A stretch of 64,000 bases of DNA from Betaproteobacteria bacterium. GTDB lineage: Bacteria > Pseudomonadota > Gammaproteobacteria > Burkholderiales > Casimicrobiaceae. The stretch lies in the NCBI GenBank assembly GCA_013298695.1, contig JAAFIS010000009.1:1-64000 (forward strand). The letters run 5' to 3'. Numbering within the stretch: the first letter of the stretch is position 1; each line of letters begins with the position of its first letter. The translations under genes and the position numbers were made by a program. This document shows, one piece after another, positions 34,582-44,578 of this stretch. The notes below the pieces were generated by a model that saw only the letters and a list, made by a program, of their open reading frames with translations, was not told the DNA's origin and ran no database searches.

Positions 34582-35991
34582 TTAGCGAACGCTCAATGTT
34601 CGCTTTAAGAACGCAATCGATTTACCCCACGAATCGGCTTGCGCAAAGGCGTTGCCCTCGGGCGTACCGCCGCTTTTTTGCGGTCCGTCGTCATAGCCGA
34701 CGGTCGGGTTGTAGCCATGGCCTCCTACGTAGTGGCCAGCGTCGGTGTAGATCAACGATACGGTGTCGAGCTTCGCCTCGGCGCGACGCTCGGCGATGTT
34801 GTGCGCCATCATCCCCGAATTCCACACCTGATCTTCTTGTCCGGCGATCAACATCACCGGTGCCTTAATTTTTTCAACGGGAATGCGCGCAGCCGCTGCA
34901 GCGGCAGGATGCGCGGCGCGACCCTTATCTTGCGGGCGACGAATACGAACGGCCTCGCCCGTTTGAAATCCCATAAATTCCTGCGCGAAATCCTGATACG
35001 GCACAAACGGAAACGGCTTACCGTTGAACGAGAACGATGAACGTTTGCCAGGCTCAACGTTTGGCCCCCAACCTTCCCAAACGACATCGCTCGGTACGAC
35101 GGCAACGATCGAGGTAATCCACGGCAAATGAACACCCGCAAGCAGTACAAATTCTGCGCCCTTCGATGTGCCGTGCAACGCGATGCGCGTTGCGTCGATG
35201 TCGGTGCGCTTCATTAGCCAAGCTCGCGCTTCATTCAAGCGCTCAATCGGAATATCGGCAAACGCAGCGGGTAACTCGGGATGTTGCGCTTTTTGGCTGG
35301 GCCATTCGGGAGGCGAGTAATAAGGCAGCGTCAGCACGGCGAAGCCACGCGATGCCAGCGGCGCAGCGCCGCGATTGACAACGAAGCTTCCACCCTCTGA
35401 GCCGCCCATCAAAATGACGACTGGGCGTTTGCCGGGTTCCGTGCTGTTGACGAGGATCGAACCTGGAAACGGGTCAACTTTTTCAGTTTTTATAGTTGGC
35501 AACGCGTTGATGAAACTAACCGTTGCGTTGGCAACAACTTTACCCTCGACAGTTGCGGTAAGGCGCACCTCCAAAAGCGCGCGGTCTGGCGGCGCATCGC
35601 CTTGTGGTTTCATCGACCAAAACAGTCCGCGTGGATCTGCTTTTTTGTAGGTGCCTGCTGTCGGGACGGCGCTCGCTAAATCGAGTGCGCCGGTCGCCGT
35701 CGCAGCGAACGTGGCTTCCGATTTTTGAATAATTCGCTTGCCACTATCCCAAGCGGACGTAACGCGCTCGGCGCTAAGGGTAATGAGCTTATCTTTTGGC
35801 GCATCGGCGAATTTGATCGACACCGGATCGCCGAGGAGAACCGGGTTGGCGGGCGAGATCTGAAAAGACTGGGCGTGTGTGGATGGCGCCGCTGCGAGGC
35901 CTAGCGCGAACGCGGTTACTAGCGCGGCAGTGGAGTAAATCGCATGTCGGGCATGAGATAGCACGGTCGACTGAGCTAACGTTGGCAACAT
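34582..35991 (-). CDS. Secreted alpha/beta hydrolase, acyl-CoA thioesterase/BAAT type
   Basis: 469 residues from the ATG at 35991; an upstream TTG start adds six residues. Signal peptide to about residue 40 (THAQ). The N-terminal beta-sandwich (ISPANPVLLGDPVSIKFADAPKD) is of BAAT N-terminal type. The hydrolase domain has ILMGGSEGGSFV, the nucleophile elbow GTSKGAE, an acid EDQVWNS and the His in DAGHYVGG. BAAT relatives move or cleave acyl-CoA or act as peptidase-like hydrolases; a periplasmic location makes CoA substrates unlikely, so the substrate is open. Confidence 0.85.
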   Translation of the reverse strand: MLPTLAQSTVLSHARHAIYSTAALVTAFALGLAAAPSTHAQSFQISPANPVLLGDPVSIKFADAPKDKLITLSAERVTSAWDSGKRIIQKSEATFAATATGALDLASAVPTAGTYKKADPRGLFWSMKPQGDAPPDRALLEVRLTATVEGKVVANATVSFINALPTIKTEKVDPFPGSILVNSTEPGKRPVVILMGGSEGGSFVVNRGAAPLASRGFAVLTLPYYSPPEWPSQKAQHPELPAAFADIPIERLNEARAWLMKRTDIDATRIALHGTSKGAEFVLLAGVHLPWITSIVAVVPSDVVWEGWGPNVEPGKRSSFSFNGKPFPFVPYQDFAQEFMGFQTGEAVRIRRPQDKGRAAHPAAAAAARIPVEKIKAPVMLIAGQEDQVWNSGMMAHNIAERRAEAKLDTVSLIYTDAGHYVGGHGYNPTVGYDDGPQKSGGTPEGNAFAQADSWGKSIAFLKRTLSVR

Positions 35992-36118
35992 GTTTGCGAT
36001 CCGATCCAAAACAAGGTGGAGAGATTCTAGGCGGAGATCTGTGCTGCGACCTCGCGGTGTGATGAGTAGCGATAGTGCGGTACGAATCGTAAGGATTGAC
36101 GGCCGAGTTGTTTAAAGA

Positions 36119-36134
36119 CTGTACGTATTTGCAG
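36119..36134. promoter_or_regulatory. LexA (SOS) box upstream of uvrB
   Basis: CTGTACGTATTTGCAG matches the LexA consensus CTGT-N8-ACAG with one mismatch, 29 bp upstream of the uvrB ATG. Confidence 0.7.
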
Positions 36135-36163
36135 TATTGCTTGATAGACGCGATAATCGCTAC

Positions 36164-38194
36164 ATGCGCGTTACCTATCCAGATTCCCCTTATTCGCTTG
36201 AGCAACCGTTCCCGCCTGCTGGCGATCAACCCACGGCGATCAATACGCTCGTTGACGGCATTGAATCAGGGTTGCAGTACCAAACGCTGCTCGGCGTGAC
36301 GGGCTCTGGCAAAACGTACACGATGGCCAACGTCATCGCGCGCACCGGGCGACCCGCGATTGTGATGGCACCGAATAAAACGCTTGCTGCGCAGTTGTAT
36401 TCCGAGTTTCGCGAATTTTTTCCCGACAACGCAGTTGAGTATTTCGTTTCTTATTACGACTACTACCAGCCGGAAGCGTACGTGCCGTCGCGCGATCTGT
36501 TCATCGAAAAAGACAGTGCGATCAACGAACACATCGAGCAAATGCGGCTCTCCGCGACGAAGAGCATTATGGAGCGCCAAGATTGCATCATTGTCGCGTC
36601 AGTGTCGTGCATCTACGGTATTGGCGATCCGGTGGATTACCACTCGATGATTCTGCATTTGCGTGAAGGCGACAAGCTTGAGCAGCGCGGCGCGATTCGT
36701 CGACTGACAGAGATGCAATACGACCGCAACGATATGGAATTCATTCGTGGGCGGTTTCGCTTGCGCGGCGAAGTGCTAGATATTTTTCCAGCGGAGAACG
36801 CGGAAACGGCGGTGCGCGTTACGTTTTTTGATGACGAGATTGAGCAGTTGCAATTGTTTGATCCACTTACGGGGCATATCAAGCAACGCATCGGCCGATT
36901 CACGGTGTTTCCAGGCTCGCATTACGTGTCGCCACGCTCCAACGTGCTGCGCGCGGCTGATGCGATCAAAGAAGAACTCGTTTTGCAAAAGCAATTTTTC
37001 ATCGACCAAATGAAGTTGCTCGAAGCGCAGCGCATTGAGCAGCGCACGCGCTTTGATTTGGAAATGCTGCACGAAATTGGTTTCTGCAAAGGGATTGAAA
37101 ACTATTCGCGGCATATCAGCGGTCGCAAACCTGGTGAGCCACCGCCGACGCTGATCGACTATTTGCCAAATAACTCGTTGATGTTCATCGATGAGTCGCA
37201 CGTGACGGTGAGTCAAGTCGGCGGCATGTTTCATGGTGATCGTTCGCGCAAAGAAAACTTGGTGAACTACGGATTTCGTTTACCGAGTGCGCTGGATAAC
37301 CGACCGCTTAAGTTTGAAGAGTTTGAAAAACTCATGCCGCAAACGATTTTTGTCTCGGCTACACCCGCTGATTACGAAAAGAGACATGCCGGGCAAGTGG
37401 CGGAGCAGGTGGTGCGCCCAACCGGGCTCGTCGATCCCATTTTGATCGTTCGCCCTGCGAGCAAACAAGTGGATGATTTGCTCGCGGAGGCGAACCTTCG
37501 TGTGAAAGCAGGCGAGCGGATTTTGGTGACTACGCTCACCAAGCGGATGGCGGAAGACCTCACCGATTACCTCAATGAAAACGACCTCAAAGCGCGGTAT
37601 CTGCACAGCGATATCGACACCGTAGAACGCGTGGAAATCATTCGCGATTTGCGGCTCGGCGAGTTCGATGTGCTCGTGGGGATCAACTTGCTGCGCGAAG
37701 GATTGGATATTCCTGAGGTTTCGCTCGTAGCCATTCTTGATGCTGACAAAGAAGGCTTCCTGCGCGCTGAACGTTCGCTTATTCAAACCATCGGCCGCGC
37801 TGCGCGACACATTAACGGCACGGCGATTCTCTACGCTGAAAAAATTACCGATTCGATGAAGAAGGCGATGGACGAAACTGAGCGCCGTCGTAACAAGCAA
37901 ATCGAATTCAATTTAGCCAACGGCATCACGCCGATCGGGGTGCAAAAGAAAATCAAAGACATCATCGACGGCGTGTACAACGCGGACGACGAAAAGAAAA
38001 AAGGTCGAGACAACAAAGCGAAAAAAGACTTCGAAGCGCTTGATGAAAAAGGCCAACAAAAATCACTCAAGCAACTCGAAAAAGCAATGTTCGACGCTGC
38101 GAAGAATCTCGAATTCGAGAAAGCGGCGGAGCTTCGCGATCAGCTCACCAAACTCAAAGAGCAAATGTTTGGTGTGGGATCGGCTGGAAACTAG
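36164..38194 (+). CDS. uvrB: UvrABC excinuclease subunit B
   Basis: 676 residues. DNA-damage verification helicase of nucleotide excision repair. Walker A GVTGSGKT; the beta-hairpin region [15 protein letters not shown]; helicase motifs [16 protein letters not shown] and QTIGRAARH; and at the C-terminus the UVR motif [31 protein letters not shown] that binds UvrC. The ATG at 36164 starts the normal [23 protein letters not shown]; an earlier in-frame ATG adds nine residues. An SOS box lies in front. Confidence 0.97.
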   Translation: MRVTYPDSPYSLEQPFPPAGDQPTAINTLVDGIESGLQYQTLLGVTGSGKTYTMANVIARTGRPAIVMAPNKTLAAQLYSEFREFFPDNAVEYFVSYYDYYQPEAYVPSRDLFIEKDSAINEHIEQMRLSATKSIMERQDCIIVASVSCIYGIGDPVDYHSMILHLREGDKLEQRGAIRRLTEMQYDRNDMEFIRGRFRLRGEVLDIFPAENAETAVRVTFFDDEIEQLQLFDPLTGHIKQRIGRFTVFPGSHYVSPRSNVLRAADAIKEELVLQKQFFIDQMKLLEAQRIEQRTRFDLEMLHEIGFCKGIENYSRHISGRKPGEPPPTLIDYLPNNSLMFIDESHVTVSQVGGMFHGDRSRKENLVNYGFRLPSALDNRPLKFEEFEKLMPQTIFVSATPADYEKRHAGQVAEQVVRPTGLVDPILIVRPASKQVDDLLAEANLRVKAGERILVTTLTKRMAEDLTDYLNENDLKARYLHSDIDTVERVEIIRDLRLGEFDVLVGINLLREGLDIPEVSLVAILDADKEGFLRAERSLIQTIGRAARHINGTAILYAEKITDSMKKAMDETERRRNKQIEFNLANGITPIGVQKKIKDIIDGVYNADDEKKKGRDNKAKKDFEALDEKGQQKSLKQLEKAMFDAAKNLEFEKAAELRDQLTKLKEQMFGVGSAGN

Positions 38195-38601
38195 CCTCAG
38201 TTGCGCGGAATCGACGCGACGCGTAGCACGTGCGCTGAGTAAGTTGCACCGCAGCGTGTGAGTGCCGTTTAGAAATTAGTTGCAACGGGCCGTATTCGTG
38301 CATGGTTGACGCTGGTTCTGCTGGCGCGCTCACGCAGCGTTTGTTGACGCAATAGCGATACCGCCCCAAATATCTTTCGCCCAACCTAGCCTGTCGGCTA
38401 GGGTGTTGCCGAAAAAATGACGTTAGCATATCCTTGGGGAAGACTGTTTGAGCACAACAAGCGGTCTGCGTACAAATCCGAATGCAGCCGATAGGCGACG
38501 CTTGAGCGCTCCATTTACTGCTGCTGGGCTCAGATTTGTTTGAGTGAATACAAGCGTCGGGCGCGAGAGCCCGACACTCAGTTTTGGAAGCAACCCGCAC
38601 G
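38195..38601. other. Promoter region of arm I of the secreted-protein island
   Basis: 407 bp after uvrB. It contains the lux-box-like palindrome at 38385-38404, a conserved patch AAAAAATG...GCATAT (38413-38432) shared with the region before the gene at 54787, and a hairpin GTCGGGC-GCGAGA-GCCCGAC at 38556-38575. No convincing small gene. Confidence 0.65.
38385..38404. promoter_or_regulatory. Lux-box-like 20-bp palindrome before arm I
   Basis: ACCTAGCCTGTCGGCTAGGG: arms ACCTAG/CTAGG around eight bases. Its reverse complement matches the element at 54667-54686 at 18 of 20 positions. The layout (20 bp, ACCT..., N8 centre) is that of LuxR-type operators. Confidence 0.65.
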
Positions 38602-40578
38602 ATGGAACACAGTAGTAAGCGTATCGGATTGATTCTGTGGTGTTTGGTTGCTGGAGTCGGCACGTCGGGCGCTGCGTTCGCAGCTAATTGTCCGTTAACG
38701 GTATCAGGCACCCCGCAGGCAACACTCACGGTTGACGGTGTTCTACTCGCTCGCTATGCACGCGGCATGCGAGGCACTGCGCTGACCGCTGGGCTTCGCC
38801 AGTCTCCGGCGCTGCCTTCAACGGTGGAGGCATCTATTGATGCCGCAAAAACCGCGCTTGACGTGGATGACGATGGCGCGTTCACACTGACTGACGCATT
38901 GATTCTTGCGCGCTCAATGGCGGGGATACCTTCAAGTAGTTGGACTGTCGGGATTACTTTCTCAGCGAACGCTAGGCGCACACAGTTTGATGCGATTGCT
39001 GCATACATAGCCGCAGGTTGCGGCTTGGGCAACGTCATTAGCCGAGAGGACGCCTCCCGATTCCTGTCGCACGCAACATTCGGAGCCACTGAGAGCGAAA
39101 TCTCAGCGCTAACCGGTGGGTCATACACCGATTGGTTGAGGCGCCAATTTCAGATTCCGCCAACGTCGTACTTCGAAGCAATCCAACAAATTCAAAACAG
39201 CGGCGAAAACATCAATACAGGTCTGAGCTTTTTCATTGGTCAGTGGTGGAAACAAGCAGTGACAGGGCCAGACCAGTTGCGCCAACGGATGACTTTTGCG
39301 CTTTCTCAAATCTACGTCGTTAACGCTGATGGCGTCGGCCAATACAACGGTGGCGCTGCCGCCTACTACGACACCTTAAACCGTAACGCGTTCGGAAATT
39401 TCCGCTCACTTTTGGAGGAGGTAAGCAAAAGCTGGCAGATGGGCATCTACCTCACTCATATGGGTAACGTGAAAGAAAACCCGGCAACGGGTCAGACGCC
39501 TGATGAGAACTATGCGCGCGAGATCATGCAGCTATTCACAATTGGACTGTGGGAGCTCAACCGCGACGGTACTCAGAAACTTGACCTACAGGGCAATCCG
39601 ATTTCAACCTATACGCAAGACGAAATCCGTGGGACTGCAAAAGTCTTTACTGGTTGGGTAAGTCCGGTCTGCAATGGCCAACTTGGCTGCATACGGGGAA
39701 TTGGCTGGAACACGACTGCGGATTTGAGTCTGCCGCTCCAGCTTTACTCTGATTTGCACTCTAGCGCCGCGAAACGCATTGTGGGTGGTACGACGTTGCC
39801 TGCTAATCAGACTCCCGAAAAAGACTTGGCAGACACACTTGACGCCCTGTTTAACCACGCCAACTTTTGCCCGTACATTGGAAAACAACTCATTCAACGG
39901 TTTACCACTAGCAATCCGTCGCGAGACTACGTAACCCGCGTGACCGCAGCGTGTGAAAACAACGGCGCTTCGATTCGTGGAGACATGAAAGCAATGCTGA
40001 GCGCGGTTTTGTTGGATCCCGACGCGCGCCTGTACGCGCAGGTATCACGAGACGAGTGGGGAAAGCTGCGCGAGCCGGTAGTCAAGTTTGCCCAGTTTCT
40101 GAGGGTGTTTACGCAGTCGACTCCAAGCGCGAGATTCATGATCGGTGCAACAAATCAGGTTGATGACGGTTTCATGCAAACCGTTTTGATGTCGCCGAGC
40201 GTCTTCAACTTTTATCGTTTCAATTATTCACCTCAATCCATAGCGGCACGAGGACTGGTCGCGCCGGAATTTCAAATTACCAATGAAGGATCAGTCGTGG
40301 GGAATCACAACTACATGGAGCCTCGCATTAAGTGGCCCGATTGGCTACCCGAGGGCACGACGCACAATTACACGACCTGGGACAACTTGGCTCGCACCGA
40401 TCCCGTCGCTTTCATTGATCGGCTCGATCTGGTGCTGAACGCATCGCGAAGCTCCTCAATTACTCGAAAAGCGCTTTCTGACATGGTAGGGAGACTACCC
40501 GCCACTAACCCACGCAAACGTGTGACCGACGCGCTGCATGTTTATTTTCTTGCGCCCGACTATCTGGTGCAACGCTAG
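38602..40578 (+). CDS. DUF1800 protein with N-terminal dockerin-like module (pair A, arm I)
   Basis: 658 residues from the ATG at 38602; an upstream TTG would add six. Sec signal peptide ending AAFA. The dockerin-like module covers residues 30-142: CPLTVSG, TLTVDGVLLARYARGMRG, calcium loop D87-V-D-D-D91-G...D98, then ALILARSMAGIP and closing AAGC. DUF1800 follows with EDASRFLSHATFGATESEIS, LRQRMTFALSQIYVV, PDENYAREIMQLFTIGLWEL and LIQRFTTSNPSRDYV. DUF1800 proteins have no proven function and nearly always sit next to DUF1501 proteins, as here (10 bp apart). Confidence 0.88.
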   Translation: MEHSSKRIGLILWCLVAGVGTSGAAFAANCPLTVSGTPQATLTVDGVLLARYARGMRGTALTAGLRQSPALPSTVEASIDAAKTALDVDDDGAFTLTDALILARSMAGIPSSSWTVGITFSANARRTQFDAIAAYIAAGCGLGNVISREDASRFLSHATFGATESEISALTGGSYTDWLRRQFQIPPTSYFEAIQQIQNSGENINTGLSFFIGQWWKQAVTGPDQLRQRMTFALSQIYVVNADGVGQYNGGAAAYYDTLNRNAFGNFRSLLEEVSKSWQMGIYLTHMGNVKENPATGQTPDENYAREIMQLFTIGLWELNRDGTQKLDLQGNPISTYTQDEIRGTAKVFTGWVSPVCNGQLGCIRGIGWNTTADLSLPLQLYSDLHSSAAKRIVGGTTLPANQTPEKDLADTLDALFNHANFCPYIGKQLIQRFTTSNPSRDYVTRVTAACENNGASIRGDMKAMLSAVLLDPDARLYAQVSRDEWGKLREPVVKFAQFLRVFTQSTPSARFMIGATNQVDDGFMQTVLMSPSVFNFYRFNYSPQSIAARGLVAPEFQITNEGSVVGNHNYMEPRIKWPDWLPEGTTHNYTTWDNLARTDPVAFIDRLDLVLNASRSSSITRKALSDMVGRLPATNPRKRVTDALHVYFLAPDYLVQR

Positions 40579-40588
40579 GACACCGACG

Positions 40589-41989
40589 ATGAGGCAAGCA
40601 TTCCCGTTAAACGCGATTACAGATCTACCGCTCTCGCCTGCGCGCCGCAAACTAATCATGGGTTCGACTGCAATGGCGGTTCGAGGCGCGGGGACATTCG
40701 CGCTTGCCCTGCAAGGCGCTACCGCGCTTGCGCAAACCTCTTCAGATTACAAGGCGTTAGTGTGCGTTTTTTTGTATGGTGGAAACGACCACGGCAATAC
40801 TGTGGTTCCCTACGGAACTGCCGAATACAACCGATATGTTGATGGTCGTGGTGGACTCGCGCGCGCACGCGTTGATTTGCAGCCGATTTCAGCTGCCTCG
40901 TTGGTCAACCAGCAAATCTCTTTGCCGGTCGAACTCAATGGACTGAAGCAGCTGTATGACGCAGGAAAACTCGCAATACTGGGCAACGTGGGCGTCCTGT
41001 CGTACCCGGTAAGCAAATCACAGGTATTGAACGGAACGGTTGAATTGCCGCCTCAGCTTCGATCGCATGTCGACCACCAGGACTTTTGGCAATCAGGCGT
41101 GCCGTCTTACAGCGTCGCTACGGGGTGGGCAGGTCGATTAGCCGACTTGGTCGCTACTTCAAATGTGGGGAGCGTTGTTCCTTCGGTACTTTCGCTGTCG
41201 GGCACCAATCGGTGGCAGATCGGTAACCAAGCGTTCCCATTCTCTCTGTCGCTCGATGGTGCATCGACAATGTCTACACAGACGGACGCAACCCGGGGTC
41301 CTGCGCTCGCTTCGATCTTGGCGCAGGGACGATCACATCCGATGGAGGCTGAATTGACGCGCATCTACACGCGCTCCGCCGCCGCAAGTAGCGCAATCAC
41401 AGCGAGTCTAGGCGCAGCGCCTAATGTCGACGGCTATTGGGCGGGCGTTTCTGCTGCAAATAATCTCGCAGCACAACTCAAAGTAGTGGCTCGGCTAATT
41501 GCAGTTCGGAGCCAGCTCGGTCAACGGCGACAGGTCTACTTCGTGAGTGCTGGTGGTTTCGACAACCATAGTGACCTTGAGCTGCACGCGCGGCTGTTGA
41601 AAGGCGTTAGTGATGCGTTGGTGGGCTTCCAGACCGCGGTTGAGGCGCTCGGCGTAAGCCGGAATGTCACCACGTTTACCGCGAGCGATTTCGGTCGTCG
41701 TCTCATGACTAATGGCGGCGGTTCTGACCACGGTTGGGGCGGCCACCACTTCATCATGGGTGGTTCGGTCAATGGAGGCAACGTTTATGGGAAGTTTCCA
41801 GTTATCGCACGAAACGGTCCTGACGACTATTACGAAGGTGTGCTAATCCCGACCACATCCATAGATGAATACGGTTCTACGCTTGCACGCTGGTTCGGCG
41901 TAGATGACCGAGACCTGCCTGTGGTTATGCCAAACATCGGGCGCTTTTCTACAACTGATCTCGGATTCATGAGACGTGACACAGTTTGA
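40589..41989 (+). CDS. DUF1501 protein, Tat-exported (pair A, arm I)
   Basis: 466 residues from the ATG at 40589. Tat signal SPARRKLIMGSTAMAVRGAG. The DUF1501 core shows DYKALVCVFLYGGNDHGNTVVPY, SAGGFDNHSDLELHARLL, TFTASDFGRRLMTNGGGSDHGWGGHHF and, at the end, PNIGRFSTTDLGFM. The family is related in fold to alkaline phosphatases and sulfatases, so a metal-dependent hydrolase is possible. It lacks the dockerin-like module that its DUF1800 partner has. Most similar in the window to the product at 56792. Confidence 0.9.
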   Translation: MRQAFPLNAITDLPLSPARRKLIMGSTAMAVRGAGTFALALQGATALAQTSSDYKALVCVFLYGGNDHGNTVVPYGTAEYNRYVDGRGGLARARVDLQPISAASLVNQQISLPVELNGLKQLYDAGKLAILGNVGVLSYPVSKSQVLNGTVELPPQLRSHVDHQDFWQSGVPSYSVATGWAGRLADLVATSNVGSVVPSVLSLSGTNRWQIGNQAFPFSLSLDGASTMSTQTDATRGPALASILAQGRSHPMEAELTRIYTRSAAASSAITASLGAAPNVDGYWAGVSAANNLAAQLKVVARLIAVRSQLGQRRQVYFVSAGGFDNHSDLELHARLLKGVSDALVGFQTAVEALGVSRNVTTFTASDFGRRLMTNGGGSDHGWGGHHFIMGGSVNGGNVYGKFPVIARNGPDDYYEGVLIPTTSIDEYGSTLARWFGVDDRDLPVVMPNIGRFSTTDLGFMRRDTV

Positions 41990-42324
41990 CGCGAGGAAAC
42001 ATGCTTTGGGTCGAACGTTAGTCTGCTACAAGTGTTTGCACTCTCTAGCCAGGTCGCGCGTCTCACGTTCCGCGCACAACAATCCTAACTCAAACTTCGC
42101 GGGCTACTTTGAGAAGTTTTTCGGGAATGGATATGAAAGCGATTCAAAACGAGACACACAAATCTATTGCCACCGCTTTGGCCAAGGTGTCGTTCTGGCG
42201 CTGGGTTTGCGCCTTTGGAACGACCGCAAGCGCCGCGACTGCTGCTGGAATGAGTTTGCGCACGAGAGCGTAGGAGCGCTAACGCCGTGACCGACATTGA
42301 GTTTGAACTAACGCGGACGAAAAG
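41990..42324. other. 335-bp gap with a possible signal-peptide relic
   Basis: A 46-codon frame (42133-42273) reads MKAIQNETHKSIATALAKVS then FWRWVCAFGTTASAATAAG and stops. The end resembles the signal-peptide cleavage region ATASAAT of the gene at 58431. It may be the truncated start of a lost module-bearing gene. Nothing else is supported. Confidence 0.35.
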
Positions 42325-44544
42325 ATGATCACCGACAAATCAAGTGTCTCGCGCTCCCGCGTCTTAGCGGTTGCATCAATGGTCGTCTGTTCGTTGCACT
42401 TAGAGCCTGCAACCGCGGCGACAAACTGTCCGTTGAGCGTATCAGGCGCCTCGCAGGCAACACTCACGGTCGACGGCGTTTTACTCACGCGCTATGCACG
42501 CGGAATGCGAGGCGCTGCACTCACCGCAGAGCTTCGCCCGTCGCCCGCGCTACCTTCGACAGTGGAGGCATCCATCGATGCCGCTAAAACAGCGCTCGAT
42601 GTTGACGACGATGGCGCATTCACGCCAACGGATGCATTGATTCTTGCACGCTCGATGGCGGGGATGCCTTCGATTGCGTGGACCTCAGGCATTACTTTCG
42701 GTGCCACGGCCAAACGCACTGATGCCAATCTCATCGCTCAGTACGTTGCGTCGGGTTGCGCGATCACGGGCGCAGGCACGATCGCATTGGGCAGCAACAG
42801 CGAAGGCACCGGCACCGACACGATCACAGATTCCACTGGAGCCTATATCAATGCCAATCGCTTTCAAGCCCAGTCGTCGCTGACGGTCACCACGCTTTAC
42901 GCAAAAGTGGCGGCCATCAGCGGTAAGTATCAGATGGCGCTTTACGAAGACGCCAGCGGTAGTCCTGGAGCGCTCCTCACCTCCAGCGTCGAAGTTACAC
43001 CGAGCACGACCGGCTGGCATAGATTTGCACTCAAGACACCGCTCGCGGTCACGGCAGGAACATCCTATTGGCTTTCGATTTGGTCGAATGATTCGGCGGC
43101 GCGCGTGTATTCGAGTAGTGGCGGAACACTACGCTGGGGGAAATACGCCTACAGTACAACTTGGCCAACGGCTGTTGTGCTGAATAGTGGTGGCGCATTT
43201 ACATACTCGATGTATGCGAGTGACGGCGCACCACTGCCGGTATCGAGCGCCAACGTAGTGGTCTCGGGCAACACACAGTATCAGCGCATCGTCGGCATGG
43301 GTGCCAACGCCAACTCAAATGCCTGGGAGAACGGCGCCTTGAGGCCAGCACTCGATAAGCTCATCGACGAGGGCGGTGTTTCGATGTGGCGTGTGATCGT
43401 GGAGTCGCACGAAGGCTGGGAAACCAGCAACGATGACAACGATCCGTTCAACTTCAACTGGAGCTACTACAACGCGCTCTACGAAACGCCCAAGTTCCAA
43501 AGCCTTTGGGCTGTTCTCGATCACCTAAAGGCGCGCAACGCGCCCTACATTCTGCTCAACGTAATGGGCGAGGTGCCGCAGTGGATGGGGCGCAACGCCA
43601 TCAGTACCAACCGGGAAGACGAGTGGGTCGAGTTGATCACTTCGATGCTGGTGTATGCCCGCAGCACAAAACAGCTGCGTATCGATGCAATTTCGCCAAT
43701 GAACGAGCAGGATCTCGGCGCGCCCGAAGGGCCGGGCGTTAACGCTACGCAGTACGTGCGGTTGATGAACAAGCTGCGTGTGCGCATGGATGCGCTGGGC
43801 TTGGGTGATATCAGGTTCTACGGACCTGAGACCGCGAACGTGAGCCAAGGCGTCAACACGTACATGCCAGCGATGCTGGCGGACGCCAATCTAATGGCAC
43901 GAGTTGCCGGGTTTGCGCTACACGACTACAGCGGCGGCAGCGGCGGCGCGGCAGATCGTATTCGTAATTCATCATATCCTGACCGACCGTTTGTCATGAC
44001 CGAGTTCTCCGCGTGGTGCAGCGGCTGTGACACCGGTGCTCCACAGCCCACTGATTTTGATTTCGCGACCACTACCGGCCTGTACGTGATGCGACATCTT
44101 GGTGATGGTGCTGCGGGCACGCTGGTGTACGACGCCTACGATAGCTATTACGAACATCATGGCTCCATAGGTTATTGGGGACTGCTCGGCCGTAACACTG
44201 ACGGAACCTATTTCGCGCGCAAGCGGATGCAAGTGCTGGCGCAGTTCTCGCGCTACATCCGGCCCGGTGCCACACGGGTAGCCGTGTCAAGTCAAGTCAG
44301 TGGCGTGTCGGCACTGGCCTTCACGAGCGGCGGACCAACCGCGTTAGTCGCGGGCTACAACAGCAACGGTAGCAGCGTTGATTTGACGATCCGATTCGAC
44401 AACACGAGCTCAATCAGCACTGCAAGACTGATCCAAACCTCGTCGAGCAAGGATCAGGAGACGAGCGCACCGATCACGGTGAGCAACAACAATTTGAGCG
44501 TGCGCGTCGATGCCAACAGTTTCTTTACGGTGGTAGCGCAATGA
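42325..44544 (+). CDS. Secreted glycoside hydrolase (clan GH-A type) with dockerin-like module
   Basis: 739 residues. Signal peptide to about 32. Dockerin-like module 35-146 with calcium loop D92-V-D-D-D96-G...D103. A beta-sandwich of about 150 residues follows (LYAKVAAISGKYQMALYEDA, GTSYWLSIWSND), perhaps carbohydrate-binding. Residues 310-640 form a TIM-barrel-like domain: QRIVGMGANANSNAW at the start, the putative acid/base Glu461 in SPMNEQD and nucleophile Glu560 in FVMTEFSAWC. A beta-strand C-terminal domain closes it. This resembles GH30/GH39/GH5-like glucanases or xylanases; family and substrate are uncertain. Start ATG at 42325, no better alternative. Confidence 0.8.
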   Translation: MITDKSSVSRSRVLAVASMVVCSLHLEPATAATNCPLSVSGASQATLTVDGVLLTRYARGMRGAALTAELRPSPALPSTVEASIDAAKTALDVDDDGAFTPTDALILARSMAGMPSIAWTSGITFGATAKRTDANLIAQYVASGCAITGAGTIALGSNSEGTGTDTITDSTGAYINANRFQAQSSLTVTTLYAKVAAISGKYQMALYEDASGSPGALLTSSVEVTPSTTGWHRFALKTPLAVTAGTSYWLSIWSNDSAARVYSSSGGTLRWGKYAYSTTWPTAVVLNSGGAFTYSMYASDGAPLPVSSANVVVSGNTQYQRIVGMGANANSNAWENGALRPALDKLIDEGGVSMWRVIVESHEGWETSNDDNDPFNFNWSYYNALYETPKFQSLWAVLDHLKARNAPYILLNVMGEVPQWMGRNAISTNREDEWVELITSMLVYARSTKQLRIDAISPMNEQDLGAPEGPGVNATQYVRLMNKLRVRMDALGLGDIRFYGPETANVSQGVNTYMPAMLADANLMARVAGFALHDYSGGSGGAADRIRNSSYPDRPFVMTEFSAWCSGCDTGAPQPTDFDFATTTGLYVMRHLGDGAAGTLVYDAYDSYYEHHGSIGYWGLLGRNTDGTYFARKRMQVLAQFSRYIRPGATRVAVSSQVSGVSALAFTSGGPTALVAGYNSNGSSVDLTIRFDNTSSISTARLIQTSSSKDQETSAPITVSNNNLSVRVDANSFFTVVAQ

Positions 44545-44578
44545 CCGACTTATCGTTGCATTCCGAGGCGGATTGAAG

